In this document: positions 21,192 through 32,062 of the stretch, in pieces | How the letters are laid out: each line of letters opens with the position of its first letter | How positions within the stretch are numbered: position 1 is the stretch's first letter | Assembly: GCA_038363925.1 (NCBI GenBank) | Contig: JAQQWL010000010.1 | Location: 1-64,000, forward strand | Direction: 5' to 3' | DNA: 64,000 bases | From: Apiospora phragmitis | Taxonomy: Eukaryota > Ascomycota > Sordariomycetes > Amphisphaeriales > Apiosporaceae | Notes under the pieces: generated by a model | Seen by the model: only the letters and a program-made list of their open reading frames with translations | Told to the model about the DNA's origin: nothing | Databases searched by the model: none | Translations under genes and position numbers: made by a program

Positions 21192-21398
21192 TGTTGAATG
21201 GGCTCTCGTACGTACGGTGGTTCCGGTTTTAATCGAGGTTTAATCGTTCTTATTCTATTGTTCATATCTATCTTCAGTGCTAGCTACGAGGGGCATCGTA
21301 TACCCCTCTTCATGAAATAGAAAAGGGGTTCGTGGGCGCAGGTACCTGGCACCCCTTTTAGAGTAATATGGACAGCTTCAGTTCCAGCTGTTCTAATA
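21192..21398 (-). mobile_element. 207-bp solo LTR of the copia family, little RIP
   Basis: The segment begins TGTTGAATGGGC and ends ...GTTCTAATA, flanked by the direct repeat ACTAT (21187-21191 and 21399-21403). Its reverse complement matches both LTRs of the copia element (36973-37180, 50367-50573). Unlike them it retains many CpA and TpG. It sits inside the RIP-degraded gypsy remnant, so it arrived later or escaped RIP. Confidence 0.75.
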
Positions 21399-21870
21399 AC
21401 TATATTATTAAATCCGGTAATAATTAATTAATTTTAAAAAAGATTTAACTTTTATAGCGCTTATAGGCGTAAACTACTCTTTAATTATTAAGATTTTCGA
21501 AGGTTCTATCCGAACCTTTCGGGGGATATTACGTATTTTATAAATATAATCAATTATTAGTGGAATTCGCTTTTCTTTAAGTTAATTAATAGATCAGCGT
21601 CTTATAGCTTCTACAGTATTAGCGTTACGTGCTCTTAGTGCTATTCTTTATTTTCGGAATAGATTAAGATATTATTAAAATAGATTACGATAAACTTATT
21701 AAGATATTCGTATAAAACGTGGTTAATTATTATTTAAAAGCTAGCTAATACGTTAATTAAGCTAAACGGTATAACTTAATATTCGAAATATTCGTATTTA
21801 GTTTAAAACGTGGTTTTTTATTCGTTTCTTTTCTTAATCTTAATTAGGTTATATACGTTAAGGAGGTTAA

Positions 21871-22531
21871 TATAACGAACGTTATCCAGGTTTTAAAAGA
21901 AACCTAATAAGACGTACTAGGGTTTATATTAATAATACGAGAGAGTATTTAAACGTGCGATAAAAGTCCGCTTTTATCGATATAATAGGTAATAGTTTAT
22001 AAGAATAAAGATAATTAAGGTGCGTAGATTTAAAGGTATTTATAATAAAATCGTTAAAGTTATTTATTTTATTAATAAGTTAAATTAATACTTATATTAA
22101 TTATTAAAGTAAAGAGTATTTATATAAAATATATAAGAGATATTTCTCGTTATATATCTAATTCTTCTTTTACTAATCCTTTAAATTATCTATAGGTTTA
22201 CGGTGATCTCGTTGCTAGCTTACGGTGATCCATCTTTTAGATCACGGTGATCTAACTTTAGTTAGCTTACCTCGAGCGTTATAATTTTCGTCGCTCCGGG
22301 GTTTATTACGTAACTTATCGTACCTAGTCGTTATGTCTATTTTTATTCGTTTTATTACTACGCGGGCTAGGGCCGCTTATTTTATTATATACTTATTAAA
22401 GTATGGCTGCGTATATATTAATATAGCTGGCGGTGCGATTACTAGTTATAATATCGTAGCTAGACCGGGTTATCGTATCCCGTGCCGGTAAATAGGGTTT
22501 TTTAGCCGCATAATTAGGTCGGGTTATAATA
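21871..22531. mobile_element. 661-bp solo gypsy LTR
   Basis: A sequence related to the 42514 LTR (TATAACGAACG start, ...TTATAATA end), inserted in the reverse transcriptase ghost. It is bounded by a perfect GTTAA duplication (21866-21870 and 22532-22536). No internal region accompanies it, so it is a recombination-derived solo LTR, now RIP-altered. Confidence 0.7.
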
Positions 22532-22605
22532 GTTAAGTATTATAGAATTTTTAACGTGTAATAGTTTATTTTATAGGTCGCTAATTAAAAGTAAAGGTGT
22601 TACGA

Positions 22606-22735
22606 TCGGCGGGTTAGTCCCCCGCGGGGTAGCACTTAAGGCGTAGAATTGGACAGAAATAACCCGAAGAGTCATTTCCGAAGCTTTTGCTTTGTGGCGC
22701 AGTGGTTAGTCCACACACACTATAATAAAAGGGTA
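22606..22735 (+). repeat. Short interspersed repeat with intact A box (copy 3)
   Basis: This is a relatively unmutated copy of the family at 18835 and 19205, sitting in the gypsy reverse transcriptase ghost. It contains TGGCGCAGTGG, matching a pol III A box, but ends before any B box, so it is 3'-truncated. The inner part keeps CpA/TpG while the surroundings do not. Confidence 0.45.
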
Positions 22736-25700
22736 CCGGTTTTTAATAGTAATCTCGTTAAGCTTCTAATAATTAATATATATATAATATTCAAGTTTCT
22801 CGTTTTTACTCTTTTTTGAGACGAAGAGGATAGGGAAGCTTGTTAATAATATAGATGGTTATATAACTCTTTTTTCGAGGTTTTCCGTGATATACTTTTT
22901 TAAAGTTTATTCGTACTCCTGGTTAAGTTTATATATAGGTATAAATAAGGGTTCTTTTTTATTTTTAAAGGGTATTTTATATTCCTATTATATATAAAGC
23001 GGTAAGATTATTTTTAGTTTCGTAATAAATAGAGTTTCGAATTATTATAACGTTCGGCTTAAGTTCTTTAATAATAATATATATTTTAAATATTTTAAAT
23101 TAATTAAAGGGTTGCTTTTTAAACCGTTACTTATTAATTAAAGTTTTTTTAATATATTTTATTAAAGTTAACTTATTTTTTAATTAATTTTAAGATTATT
23201 TACTCGTAATTAAGGTATTTTTAAAATTATATCATATTTTACGACGTCTTTAATATTATACGTAATTTATTTATAACGTTTTCCGATATTAATCGAAAAG
23301 TTCACGATTTTTTTCCGTATTTCTTTATTGTTATAAATTATAAGTTTTTTATTAACGGTTTTAAATCGGTATAAAGCGTTTTTTTATTATGATTCGAATT
23401 TAAGGTAATTAACGATTCGTAAGAAAATATAGTTTCTTTACGCTTTATTATCGAGTAACGCTTTAATATAGACTTTTTTATAATTATTATTAATATAATA
23501 TATTTATAAATAGCTCGATTATTCGTTATTTAATATAATAACTTATTTTAGTCCGCTTATTAGTATCTTTTTATAATAGGCGGTGTTTATTTTTTAAACG
23601 CTGCTTTTATAAGTAATTAATAATTTATTATAATCGATTATTATATCTTCCCTATTGTTTTTTTTTAAAGGGCGTTTTTTAATAAGTTAATAAATGTGGT
23701 TTTATACTTTTCCTCGTGTGAAATACTATCCCCCGTATTTATAATTCAGGTTTTTCGAATAGTTTAAAGGTTTATTAAGTTCGTTAAAATTTATGAACGT
23801 TTTATAGATTCTTTAATATAATAAGGGTTTTTTTTATCGGGTATATATTTATACGTTGTAAAAGTATTAAATATTTTCTTTTAAAAGTTTATAGGCTCGC
23901 GACTTTTTTTAGCGTATTTAAGGTATTAATCTTCGAAGTACTTTTTTTAATTTTATCCTTTTAAGTGGTATTATCGTAATTATCGTAAATCTTTTTATAT
24001 TAATAAGTATACGCGTTATCCGTTAAAGATTAACGTTTAAATCTTTTCGATAATATAATTAAGGTATAATTATATAATAGGTCGCTTATTAATCCTTCGA
24101 AGAAACTATTTATACTCGAGTTTTTTTACGAGGTATTTTATATAAGCGTTATATATGTATAAGATTTATAAGAGCGTAAATTATTTTTTATATATAAAAG
24201 AGATTTAAACGTTGTTTTTTATAACGTAATTACTATAGATTCTTTAATTAAAACCGGCTGTAATAAGTATTTAACGTAGGTGTTTTAAATTATAGTAAAG
24301 AATATTAAGAATAGTTATTTATTCGTCGGTCTTTAAGTTTCGAAATTTAGCGATCTCGTTTATTAGCTCATTTATTAATATACCGACTCAACGTTCGTAG
24401 ATTATTAATTACTTTAACTAGTTTATAGTGTCGTTTATTAAACTACTGTTTTCGTTATATAAAAGGGGTTGCTTTTTCCGTATTATCGCGACGTTTCGGC
24501 TATAGTTTCTTTTAATTTAAAGGGCTTTAAGGAAATATTCAGTTCTTTTTTTATTTATTAAGTCTGAGGTATATTCGTTATTGTAATAGGCTATTTAAGA
24601 TAGGATGCCGTGTTTTATAATAGCGTTGTTATTTTTAATAACTGTTATAGGGGTGTTCTCTATTTAGGCAGCGTTAATATACTGTCCGTTTAGGATTTTC
24701 TAGAAGTCCTTTTTCGGGGCTCAATATTTTCAGGCGTAATATCCTTATTTTTAATAGTTATAGCAAGTGATATATTACTTTTTATTATACTTATCGTGTT
24801 TAATAGCGTCGAGATCTATAGGTTTATTATAATAGCTATACGTCGTAATATTCTTAAGTGGCATATTATTATAATAACGTAGTTATTTTATATTAGCTTA
24901 AATTCGATTAGTTTATTATTACTATTCGCTTTATTTCTCGCGGCGTTATTTATATATACGAGTATCGATTTTAATAATAAACTTTATATATAAAAGGAAA
25001 TTATTAAGGGTATTAACCTAGTTAAGTTCGTTTTTAAAATCCTCTTTTAATTTTGAATAATATGTTATAATCTTCGTAGTTTCGGTATAATTTAATCTAA
25101 TTATAATACGTCGAAACTCTACGGTATAAAATGCGGCTAATCTTTTTTACTTAAAAGTTTCGAATTCTTTCTTCACTTATCGCTTTTTATCAACGTTTTA
25201 AAAAAGTAACTTAAAGGCTTATTTAAAGCCGTTATAATTTTTAAAAATTCGTCATACCTTTATATAATATAGTTTAATTTATTAATCGTTTTTTACGAGT
25301 TCGTTTAAATAGGGTTCGAATTAAATAAGTATTTTATTTTTAAAAAACGAGGTGGCGTAAATAACTCACTAAGTGGCGTTTTAAAACGTTTTTTATAAAA
25401 CCGCTAATAGGCTTTAATTTAAATAAAGAACTTTTAAAGGTTTCCGCTTATTTAGTTAAAAGGTGTTAGCGTGTTAATCTTTATTCCTCCTTTAAGTGTA
25501 ATAGGGGTTTGGATAATATTAGCGGCGGTACGGAGGAGGCGTACTTCCTCGCGTGGCTTATTTATATTAGGTGCTTATTTTAAGGTATCTTTAATTAAGA
25601 GCTCGTTACGCTTTTTTTTAAGTTTAACGTAGTAGTACTAGGAATTAATATTCTTTTACTTAAGTTCCTTAATTTATTTAATTAACGCTTATTAAATAGG

Positions 25701-26485
25701 GCTATTATTATTATTATCGTTATTTACTTTTATAGTAAGGTCTCGCTAAGCGGTGCTTACGGTGGTAGCGGGGGCCTTTTTATAGCGAGAGGTGTTCCTA
25801 GGCCTAAGTGTAGTAATCGGTAATTTTTAAAAGTTTAAGAATTATTTTTCAAGGTTAATTAATTAATATATTATAAGAAAAACATATATAGTTATATATA
25901 TTTATTTTATTAAAAAAATATTATTTATTAAAAACTAAATAAATTTATTTAAACGCGTCGTATAATACTTAAATAATAGTTAATTAATAACGCTTAAATT
26001 TAAAAACAACGCATATTTATATAATATTTTAGCTTATTAAAGCTTAAAGTGCTTTAATTTAAAAGTTTAAATATATAAATAATATAAAATTCTTTAAGTT
26101 TAATTTAATTAAAAAGTAAAAAGTTATTAATAATTTAATAAATTAATAACTATTATAAGTATTATTTATTATAAGATATAATTAATTCATAAATTATTAT
26201 ATTTTTATAAAGGTTTTATTAATTAAGTTTTATTTAAGCGACTAGATTTTAATAATAATCGTTAACGTTAATATTATACTTAATTTTTTCTCTTAGTTAT
26301 TTTATTAATAAACGCGGTAATATAATATTCTTTAAAGAGATAACCTATTATAGTTTATAAGCCTTAATTAATAACAGCTTTAAGTTATAGCGTTTAAGTA
26401 ATAATATAAATCTTATATATTTAATATTTTTTATTATTAAACTAGAAATCTAATTTAAACTTTTAAACTTCAGCTTTACGCGGCT

Positions 26486-26499
26486 TAATTATAGTCGTT
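26486..26499. repeat. Left target-site duplication of the SINE-like element
   Basis: TAATTATAGTCGTT, identical to 27222-27235; the flanking bases differ. Confidence 0.8.
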
Positions 26500-27221
26500 G
26501 CCCGAGTGGCGCACTGGTCATGCGCTGGGTGAGCTTCTGGTTGTCTTTTAAGGCTTCGTGCACCTTGGTGGGCGACGAGAAGTTGCAGGTTCGATTCCTG
26601 CGGAGGGCAAACGGACCTTTGGCTTTGGGGAAGGTCCGGACCCCGGGTTTCTCACCGCCCGGTATAGCCAGTCGGGCTAGGGCCTCGCCCTACCCTAGCT
26701 TGCTGGTATTTGCAGTATACAGCCTACCTGCCGCGGCTATAAAATAAACCTGCAGGCGTCAGGGACACGATACGTCCTACCATCCCGTACCACGTAGGTG
26801 AGTACGAGGTACGCCGAGAACAGAACAACTTTTCGAGAACCGTACGATGGCAGCCCCAAGACTGGAGGGATGAGTCTTCCCTAAATCGATACGCAAGTCC
26901 GAAGCCCCACAAACAATCGCAGAACCACTATCGAAGTCACGAGAGGATTAGAGCGTCTCAATCCCGCCACGCTGATGTGCAAGTCTGTATCGCAGAGACC
27001 GCTGCCGAGGAGAAGGGTGGTGGCAACACTTGGAACCTGTTGGTGGCAATGAAGATATTATTGGGATCTATAGGCAGGAGGTTTGGCAGTTGTTGCCAGC
27101 TGCGAGTTTACCTGGCCTCCCGCGGCCTGGGGTGAATACTGCCAAAACAATGTACACCTTAGGAGTTATTAGGAAGATGAACCGAGGGCTTCGGCCTACG
27201 GCGTAATAATAATAATAATAA
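26500..27221 (+). mobile_element. tRNA-derived SINE-like retroposon, unmutated
   Basis: A 722-bp insertion of normal composition within RIP-saturated DNA. It is bounded by a perfect 14-bp duplication TAATTATAGTCGTT (26486-26499 and 27222-27235). The head has a pol III type-2 promoter: A box TGGCGCACTGG (26507-26517) and B box GGTTCGATTCC (26588-26598) in a good T-stem-loop. The tail ends in a TAA microsatellite (27203-27221). Target duplication, internal promoter and simple-repeat tail together define a SINE. The acceptor stem pairs only over its outer 4-6 bp, so it is not a functional tRNA gene. The body after 26,610 has no plausible ORF. Its length is large for a SINE. Confidence 0.75.
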
Positions 27222-27235
27222 TAATTATAGTCGTT
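27222..27235. repeat. Right target-site duplication of the SINE-like element
   Basis: TAATTATAGTCGTT, identical to 26486-26499, directly after the TAA-repeat tail. Confidence 0.8.
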
Positions 27236-27545
27236 AAGATTTAATTAAAGTATTTATTAAAAAAGCTTTCTTTTACGATTTAATAACGGTTAAAGTTTTA
27301 CTTTAATCGATTTAATAGTAGCGAGGTATAATATTAACGATAGTATTAATAATAATATTTATTAAATAAAAATAAAATATTAAAACACACGTTTATAATA
27401 AATAAAGTGTTAATATTAATAATAAGGATTATAATATTATATTTTAATAAATAGCGGCTTTCGGTTTAACTTACCGGTTAATATAAAATAATAATATTAA
27501 AAATTATTACGATATATAACTAAATTTAATAAAAAAAGTCTTATA
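27236..27545. repeat. RIP-type AT-rich remnant
   Basis: This continues the AT-rich, CpA/TpG-poor block after the SINE-like insertion. It ends abruptly at about 27,545, where ordinary sequence resumes. No element is recognised. Confidence 0.6.
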
Positions 27546-27904
27546 TTAACCTAATACACCTAAACTACCAGGTGGCTCACCAATGCTGTACGGTTGGTTG
27601 GTTGCTAATCATGGTGGTTTCGGTTGGTGCATTGACAGCCTTGAGTGGCCTTGATATACTCCGTGCAACAGAAGACAACCCCAACATCCCGGGTGCATGC
27701 AGCTGTCGGTTCGGCATGTCCTCATAGTCTTCCTCGGAGAAGCAACCGTCAGCTGGGGAAGTTTAGACGAGGTGATTCGTAAGCCAAGACGCCGAGCCTT
27801 TTGGTGGGATAATTATGTATTGTAATATATAGGATTGGTTATTGGCGTGGTAACCTTCAGGGAATATGTGGTTTGATATTTGGAGATGTTTGATGATGAA
27901 TGGT

Positions 27905-29349
27905 TTACACCGGGCTGTCATACTCATCATGCTTAAGATAGCTTGTCGACGACTCCGACTGGGCATCCTCGTCGTGGCGGTCATTGGCATGGCTGACTGT
28001 GACCGTGGTCTGCGTGACCTTCTTGATCTGCCGCTCATGGCCCGCCGCGCTGAAGTCCTCGTCGCGAGCCCCGTCGCCGGTACTTGCCGTGAACTGGTGG
28101 TGCCCACTGAGGCCCAGCACTCTCGCGTCTTTACCCCGGCTCCTTGTCCCGTCGTTGTTGTCGAGCCGGCGGTGGTTCGACGAGGACGAGAAGAGGTTGG
28201 TGGCCCGTCGCTTGCTGGTCGACTTGAGCTCGGTGCCTTGGGACCGGGACAGGGACGAGGACTTGTTGTTTCCGAGCCCGTCGCTGTTGCCGCCCCCGGT
28301 GGCGCGCACTACCTTGGCGATCAGGCTGGCAATGTTCATCTCGATGTGCAGCTTCATCATGTAGACGAGAAGGGTGGAATTGGAGGTAGCTAAATCGGTC
28401 AGCTGGGCTCAAACATTGACAGACGGTAGCGGATAGCAACCCACACAATGTCGTTCGGGATTGACATGGATACAATCAGAATGACCTAAAAAGAGTCAGC
28501 GAGGTGGACTGGAAAGAACGTACGGACTTGAGGCACTTACATCAAGGGCAATCGAGCACCCGACCATGAACAGGTTGAACCGGTACAGGGGCATATACTT
28601 GGTGAGCCCATTGTCGATCAGATTCCGGCGGATGAGCACCACGAAGTAGATACTCAGACTACTGTCGACGATGAGGAAGATGACTTTTTCGAGCCGGTCC
28701 CAGATCTTGTTGATGAATATGTACTCGTCCGAGATCTGCAGGCGGGCAGGGATCCAGATGCAGTAGACGCTGATGTTAACCATAGCGAGGATGCCGAAGA
28801 CCCCCCACCGTATCTTTCTCATCCTCTTCTGGTCAAGGGCCAGCAGGCCTATTCGATTGATGATAATTTGGCAGATGCATTGAATCTGTATCTGGTTAGC
28901 AGCGGTCGGTACGGGACGAATAACAAGAGTTGTACCTGAATGGTCCAGAAGGTTACTAGAGTATTTTAGTAAGTGGTGTCACACGGATGGCGTTGTCTCT
29001 GTACTCACAGATGAAGAAGTAGATCCAGAAGCTGGTTTCGGAACCAATGGTCAGCAGCAGTAGCAGCAACAGAGACAATGGGAACCTACCTTGGCTCAAT
29101 GTAGCCCCGAATATGGCACCAGCACAGCACTCCAATCGTCATCGACGCCGTCCACTCGGCCCAGATCATGATGGTGTAGATCGAGAGTTGCCCTGTACGT
29201 TTGTACATGGCTTTGGATTGCTTGTAGGCCTTGGAGGCCGTGAAGAGGCCGGCCGCGATGGTGATGCCCCATATGATGCTGATGATCATGAGGTCGTCGA
29301 CGGAGCTGTCATGTGGCTTGTAGCGGTCAGGGACCAAAAACCCGGGCAT
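27905..29349 (-). CDS. Seven-transmembrane (rhodopsin-like fold) fungal membrane protein
   Basis: Exons 29349-29090, 29031-29009 (23 nt), 28955-28936 (20 nt), 28891-28541, then from 28485 to the stop at 27905 with one more short intron near 28445-28400 whose borders I cannot fix. The first three exons total 303 nt, so the frame is preserved. Hydrophobic segments appear as DDLMIISIIWGITIAAGLF, IYTIMIWAEWTASMTIGVL, FWIYFFILTFWTIQ, VFGILAMVNISVYCIWI, VIFLIVDSSLSIYFVVLI and MVGCSIALDVILIVSM, plus a seventh before KLHIEMNIASLIAKVV. A Ser-rich, basic cytoplasmic tail of about 150 residues follows. The layout resembles orphan fungal GPCR-like integral membrane proteins. No ligand can be inferred. 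Confidence 0.72.
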
Positions 29350-32062
29350 CGTGGCGGTTAGGGGGGAAGATTAGCGAGAGTGAAGAAAGTTAATGGACCG
29401 AAGTTGACGGTCCAAAGGAATTCATGTGGCAGCGAGCTTGTTATAAGAGATTGCCCACGGGTCAGCTTACAAGGATTCTGCTTCCAGCTACAGGGGAATG
29501 TGGGAACATGGGCAGAACGGTCTCGACCCTGAGGATGGTGGCGGGAACTAATTTAGGAGTGATGAAACCAGTGTCATGTCCATTTGGCGACGACAAGGGG
29601 CGCGTTGGTTCCGTCATGAAAATCGCATTGGGGTAGCTTGGGTAGTTTATGAGCGACTGTCGATAGTGGGCAAAAGCAATGGCCTAGGAAGAAATACTAA
29701 CGCCACTTCGTATACCTGTCACCCCGGCATCTTGGGCCATCCGGCCTTGTGGATCGGAACCAGCGTCCAGATGGGGCCATTACCCCGTATTATTGGAGAC
29801 TATCAGCTGCTTAGCTCCTACGCTCCTACCATCAGAGAGGTCCCGGCTGGCTGGTCCGGGTGCCCGCCCTGACTAGGGAGCAGATCAGTTTAAGCGGGGG
29901 GTGATCGCCGAGGTGCGCGTATAGATGCAGGAGAGATAATCTGTCCGCGAGGTGGGGTTGCGATCGAGTCAGTCCACAAAGTAAACTAGCAGACAATGGC
30001 AAAGCGCAGAACGCGGACATCTCGGCTCGTCTATCTAACAGCAGCAACCAAGGTCAAAGTATACGAATAAACAAAGCAGTCAATTCTAATGGTAGTCGTC
30101 TATTTTTATGTTCACTTGTCTTGTAAAGCATACAATTTCTGCACGGCCATGCTGTCGTCGCCATGTTGTGGTTTGCTAGTCAGAGTCGTCTCGAGGCGGG
30201 GTGGGTAACAAGTCATGACTTGACGGCACCGCATATGTACAATATGGGATAGGGTCAGGTAACATCTCCCGTAAACTGGTCCCGAAGCTATCTGTCTGGC
30301 ATCCCCCTTTCAATAATCCCTAGGATATCTTTCTGGCATCTCTTTTCAATAATCCCGAGGATATCAGTCAAGCATAACAGACAAGGCTGTCCCTGCCATC
30401 TGAAACGCTTACTGGTGATCACATCAGCGCCGGTAGACTAAATCTTGAGGCGCCAAGCCCAGCGGTTTTAGGCGGACAGCGAGCTAAGTACGTGCGCCCC
30501 CTTTCCCCTACTATTAAGGTTCAGCTATATCATGCCGGACAGCAATGCCCGTAGATTACTGACCGAGGTGAAGTTTCTAGCAAGACCAGCTCGGCGGGCG
30601 GCCGCGGCGCGCTGAAAAACGTGGCTGACAAGATAGAGAGGCGGAATAGGTAGTATCCATAATGTGGCGTCTGCATCAGGGGGAGACAGGTCTAGTAGGA
30701 CGACTATTGAACGAAAAGTAGCGCGGCTAGACTAATGATTCGAAATCCGACGATAAGGGAAACAGTTTCAGCTACCCGCCATCAATACCGGCCATGATTT
30801 TGCATTGAGACTCGCCCCAGTCGCTTCCCCAGGCAAATTTCCGCCAACCATGCGCAGCCCGACTCTGTAACGATTCGAACGGGCAGACACTACTCAGCAG
30901 AGTATCAAGGCACGCTGTCTTCGTGAAAGCCCTTGGTTTGTGCTCGTGGCCCCGTCGCGCGCACCATCTTCTGTGGCAACTCGGCAACTAGTCCATGGTG
31001 TATGCCGCCTTCCATGTTCTTCTTCGGTGCTGGTTCAAGCTGGGCTTCGTTGCCCGTTTCTCGAAACCTGGATCTGTACGCCCTTTTGCCAGTACTCTCT
31101 GAGTGTCCTGTAACATCGGTGCTCAAAAGCTGCACATTCGCAGCGCGGCAGATGGTGTCACTCTTGAAGGTCTAAGGCGGCTACTGCATAAGCTGCTACA
31201 GCTCTACATGCTTGACTGCATTTGTTGCATGCGCTGCTGCACTAATTTCTCCCTGGCTACTCGTGTTTTCTGAGACATTTCAACCTGTTGCTCCATCTGG
31301 ACTTACCGAATGTTGGCGTTAGCAAGTTCAGTCAAGCATGGAGCTGATGGGCATTTGCTTGTACGCCTCGTCTACGCTCTCCACATCGCTTCAGTTGCGT
31401 TTGAATTAAGGCACGCCGACAACTTGTTGACTTCTCCTGGTATGCAACGAGAACCTCAACGTTCGCATCGTCCTCACTCAGGTCCGGCCCTGCCTTTTGG
31501 AGGCAGCCAGCAGCCTGACGTGTCGTCCGCGCCCAGTGGTGCGCCACCATGCATCCCTTCAGCCATTGACGGCCACGAGTCCGCCCAGTACCAATCATGT
31601 AGTAAGGCGCGTGAGAAAGCAATGCACACAGCAGTTCTGCACACCGAGAACAGAGCCTTCAGCTACGTCATGTTCTTTTGGGGCGATGCCAGTCATGTGG
31701 AAAGGCTGGCCTATGGTAGGGCTGGGATAAAGCGAGTCGTACTTGGCAGGACTTTGGATCACCTGTAAGCCAAGCTCCTAGGCCACTAGGCACTCCTTGC
31801 GTTATCGCTTACCCGGTTCTTGCAGCTCGCCGGTGTGGTTGTGATTGGGAGGAGAGCTGCTGCGCCACGCCCTGATTTATTGTGTTACTACATGCTGACC
31901 ACACATCCTTTTTTATGATCTACATGTGCAGTTTAAAGGGTGCTTCTTGGTCCCTTCTCCATTACTCCTCCCAAGAGTGTCCTCCAAAATCCCCAAGTCT
32001 CTAAGATCTCGCGTAGGTCGGGTTCTGTGAGGCCTATTCATACACCTCTACTTGCGCATACT
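29350..32062. other. Gene-poor region of normal composition
   Basis: This stretch of 2.7 kb lies between the membrane protein and the lectin gene. Frames of 70-150 codons occur on both strands (for example 30905-31135 minus and 31310-31768 plus), but they overlap each other, lack motifs and have no supporting splice structure. It is not RIP-altered. I see no RNA gene or repeat. Confidence 0.5.

Larger units (their letters stand above)
20620..25860 (-). mobile_element. RIP-degraded Ty3/gypsy internal region
   Basis: This aligns by eye, in the same orientation, with the better preserved gypsy element at 42514-49982: 20620-21180 with the RNase H side (45.3-45.8 kb), 21415-21870 and 22735-23240 with reverse transcriptase (45.86-46.9 kb), and 25380-25600 with gag (about 48.8-49.1 kb). 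It is broken by a 207-bp LTR, a 661-bp solo LTR and a short repeat, inserted after this element. CpA/TpG are nearly gone and no frame is open. Confidence 0.6.
17440..26485. repeat. RIP-saturated, AT-rich transposon block
   Basis: Nine kilobases of AT-rich DNA in which CpA and TpG are almost absent by eye while TpA is in great excess. No open reading frame survives. Known RIP converts CpA to TpA in repeated DNA. Recognisable ghosts inside (listed separately) are Fot1/pogo-like transposase remnants, a degraded Ty3/gypsy internal region on the minus strand, solo LTRs and a short repeat family. The first kilobase (17.44-18.3 kb) holds nothing I can identify. Confidence 0.9.

Noticed and set aside
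26500..26608. Functional tRNA gene with intron
   Set aside because: A and B boxes and a T-stem are present, but the acceptor stem pairs only at its outer 4-6 bp and no sensible anticodon arm forms. The target duplication and TAA tail show a retroposon.
28131..28475. Plus- and alternative minus-strand ORFs over the membrane protein tail
   Set aside because: They overlap the real Ser-rich C-terminal exon and show low-complexity shadow composition.
31310..31768. 152-residue plus-strand ORF
   Set aside because: No motif, no signal peptide, and a minus frame of similar quality overlaps it; not enough to call a gene.
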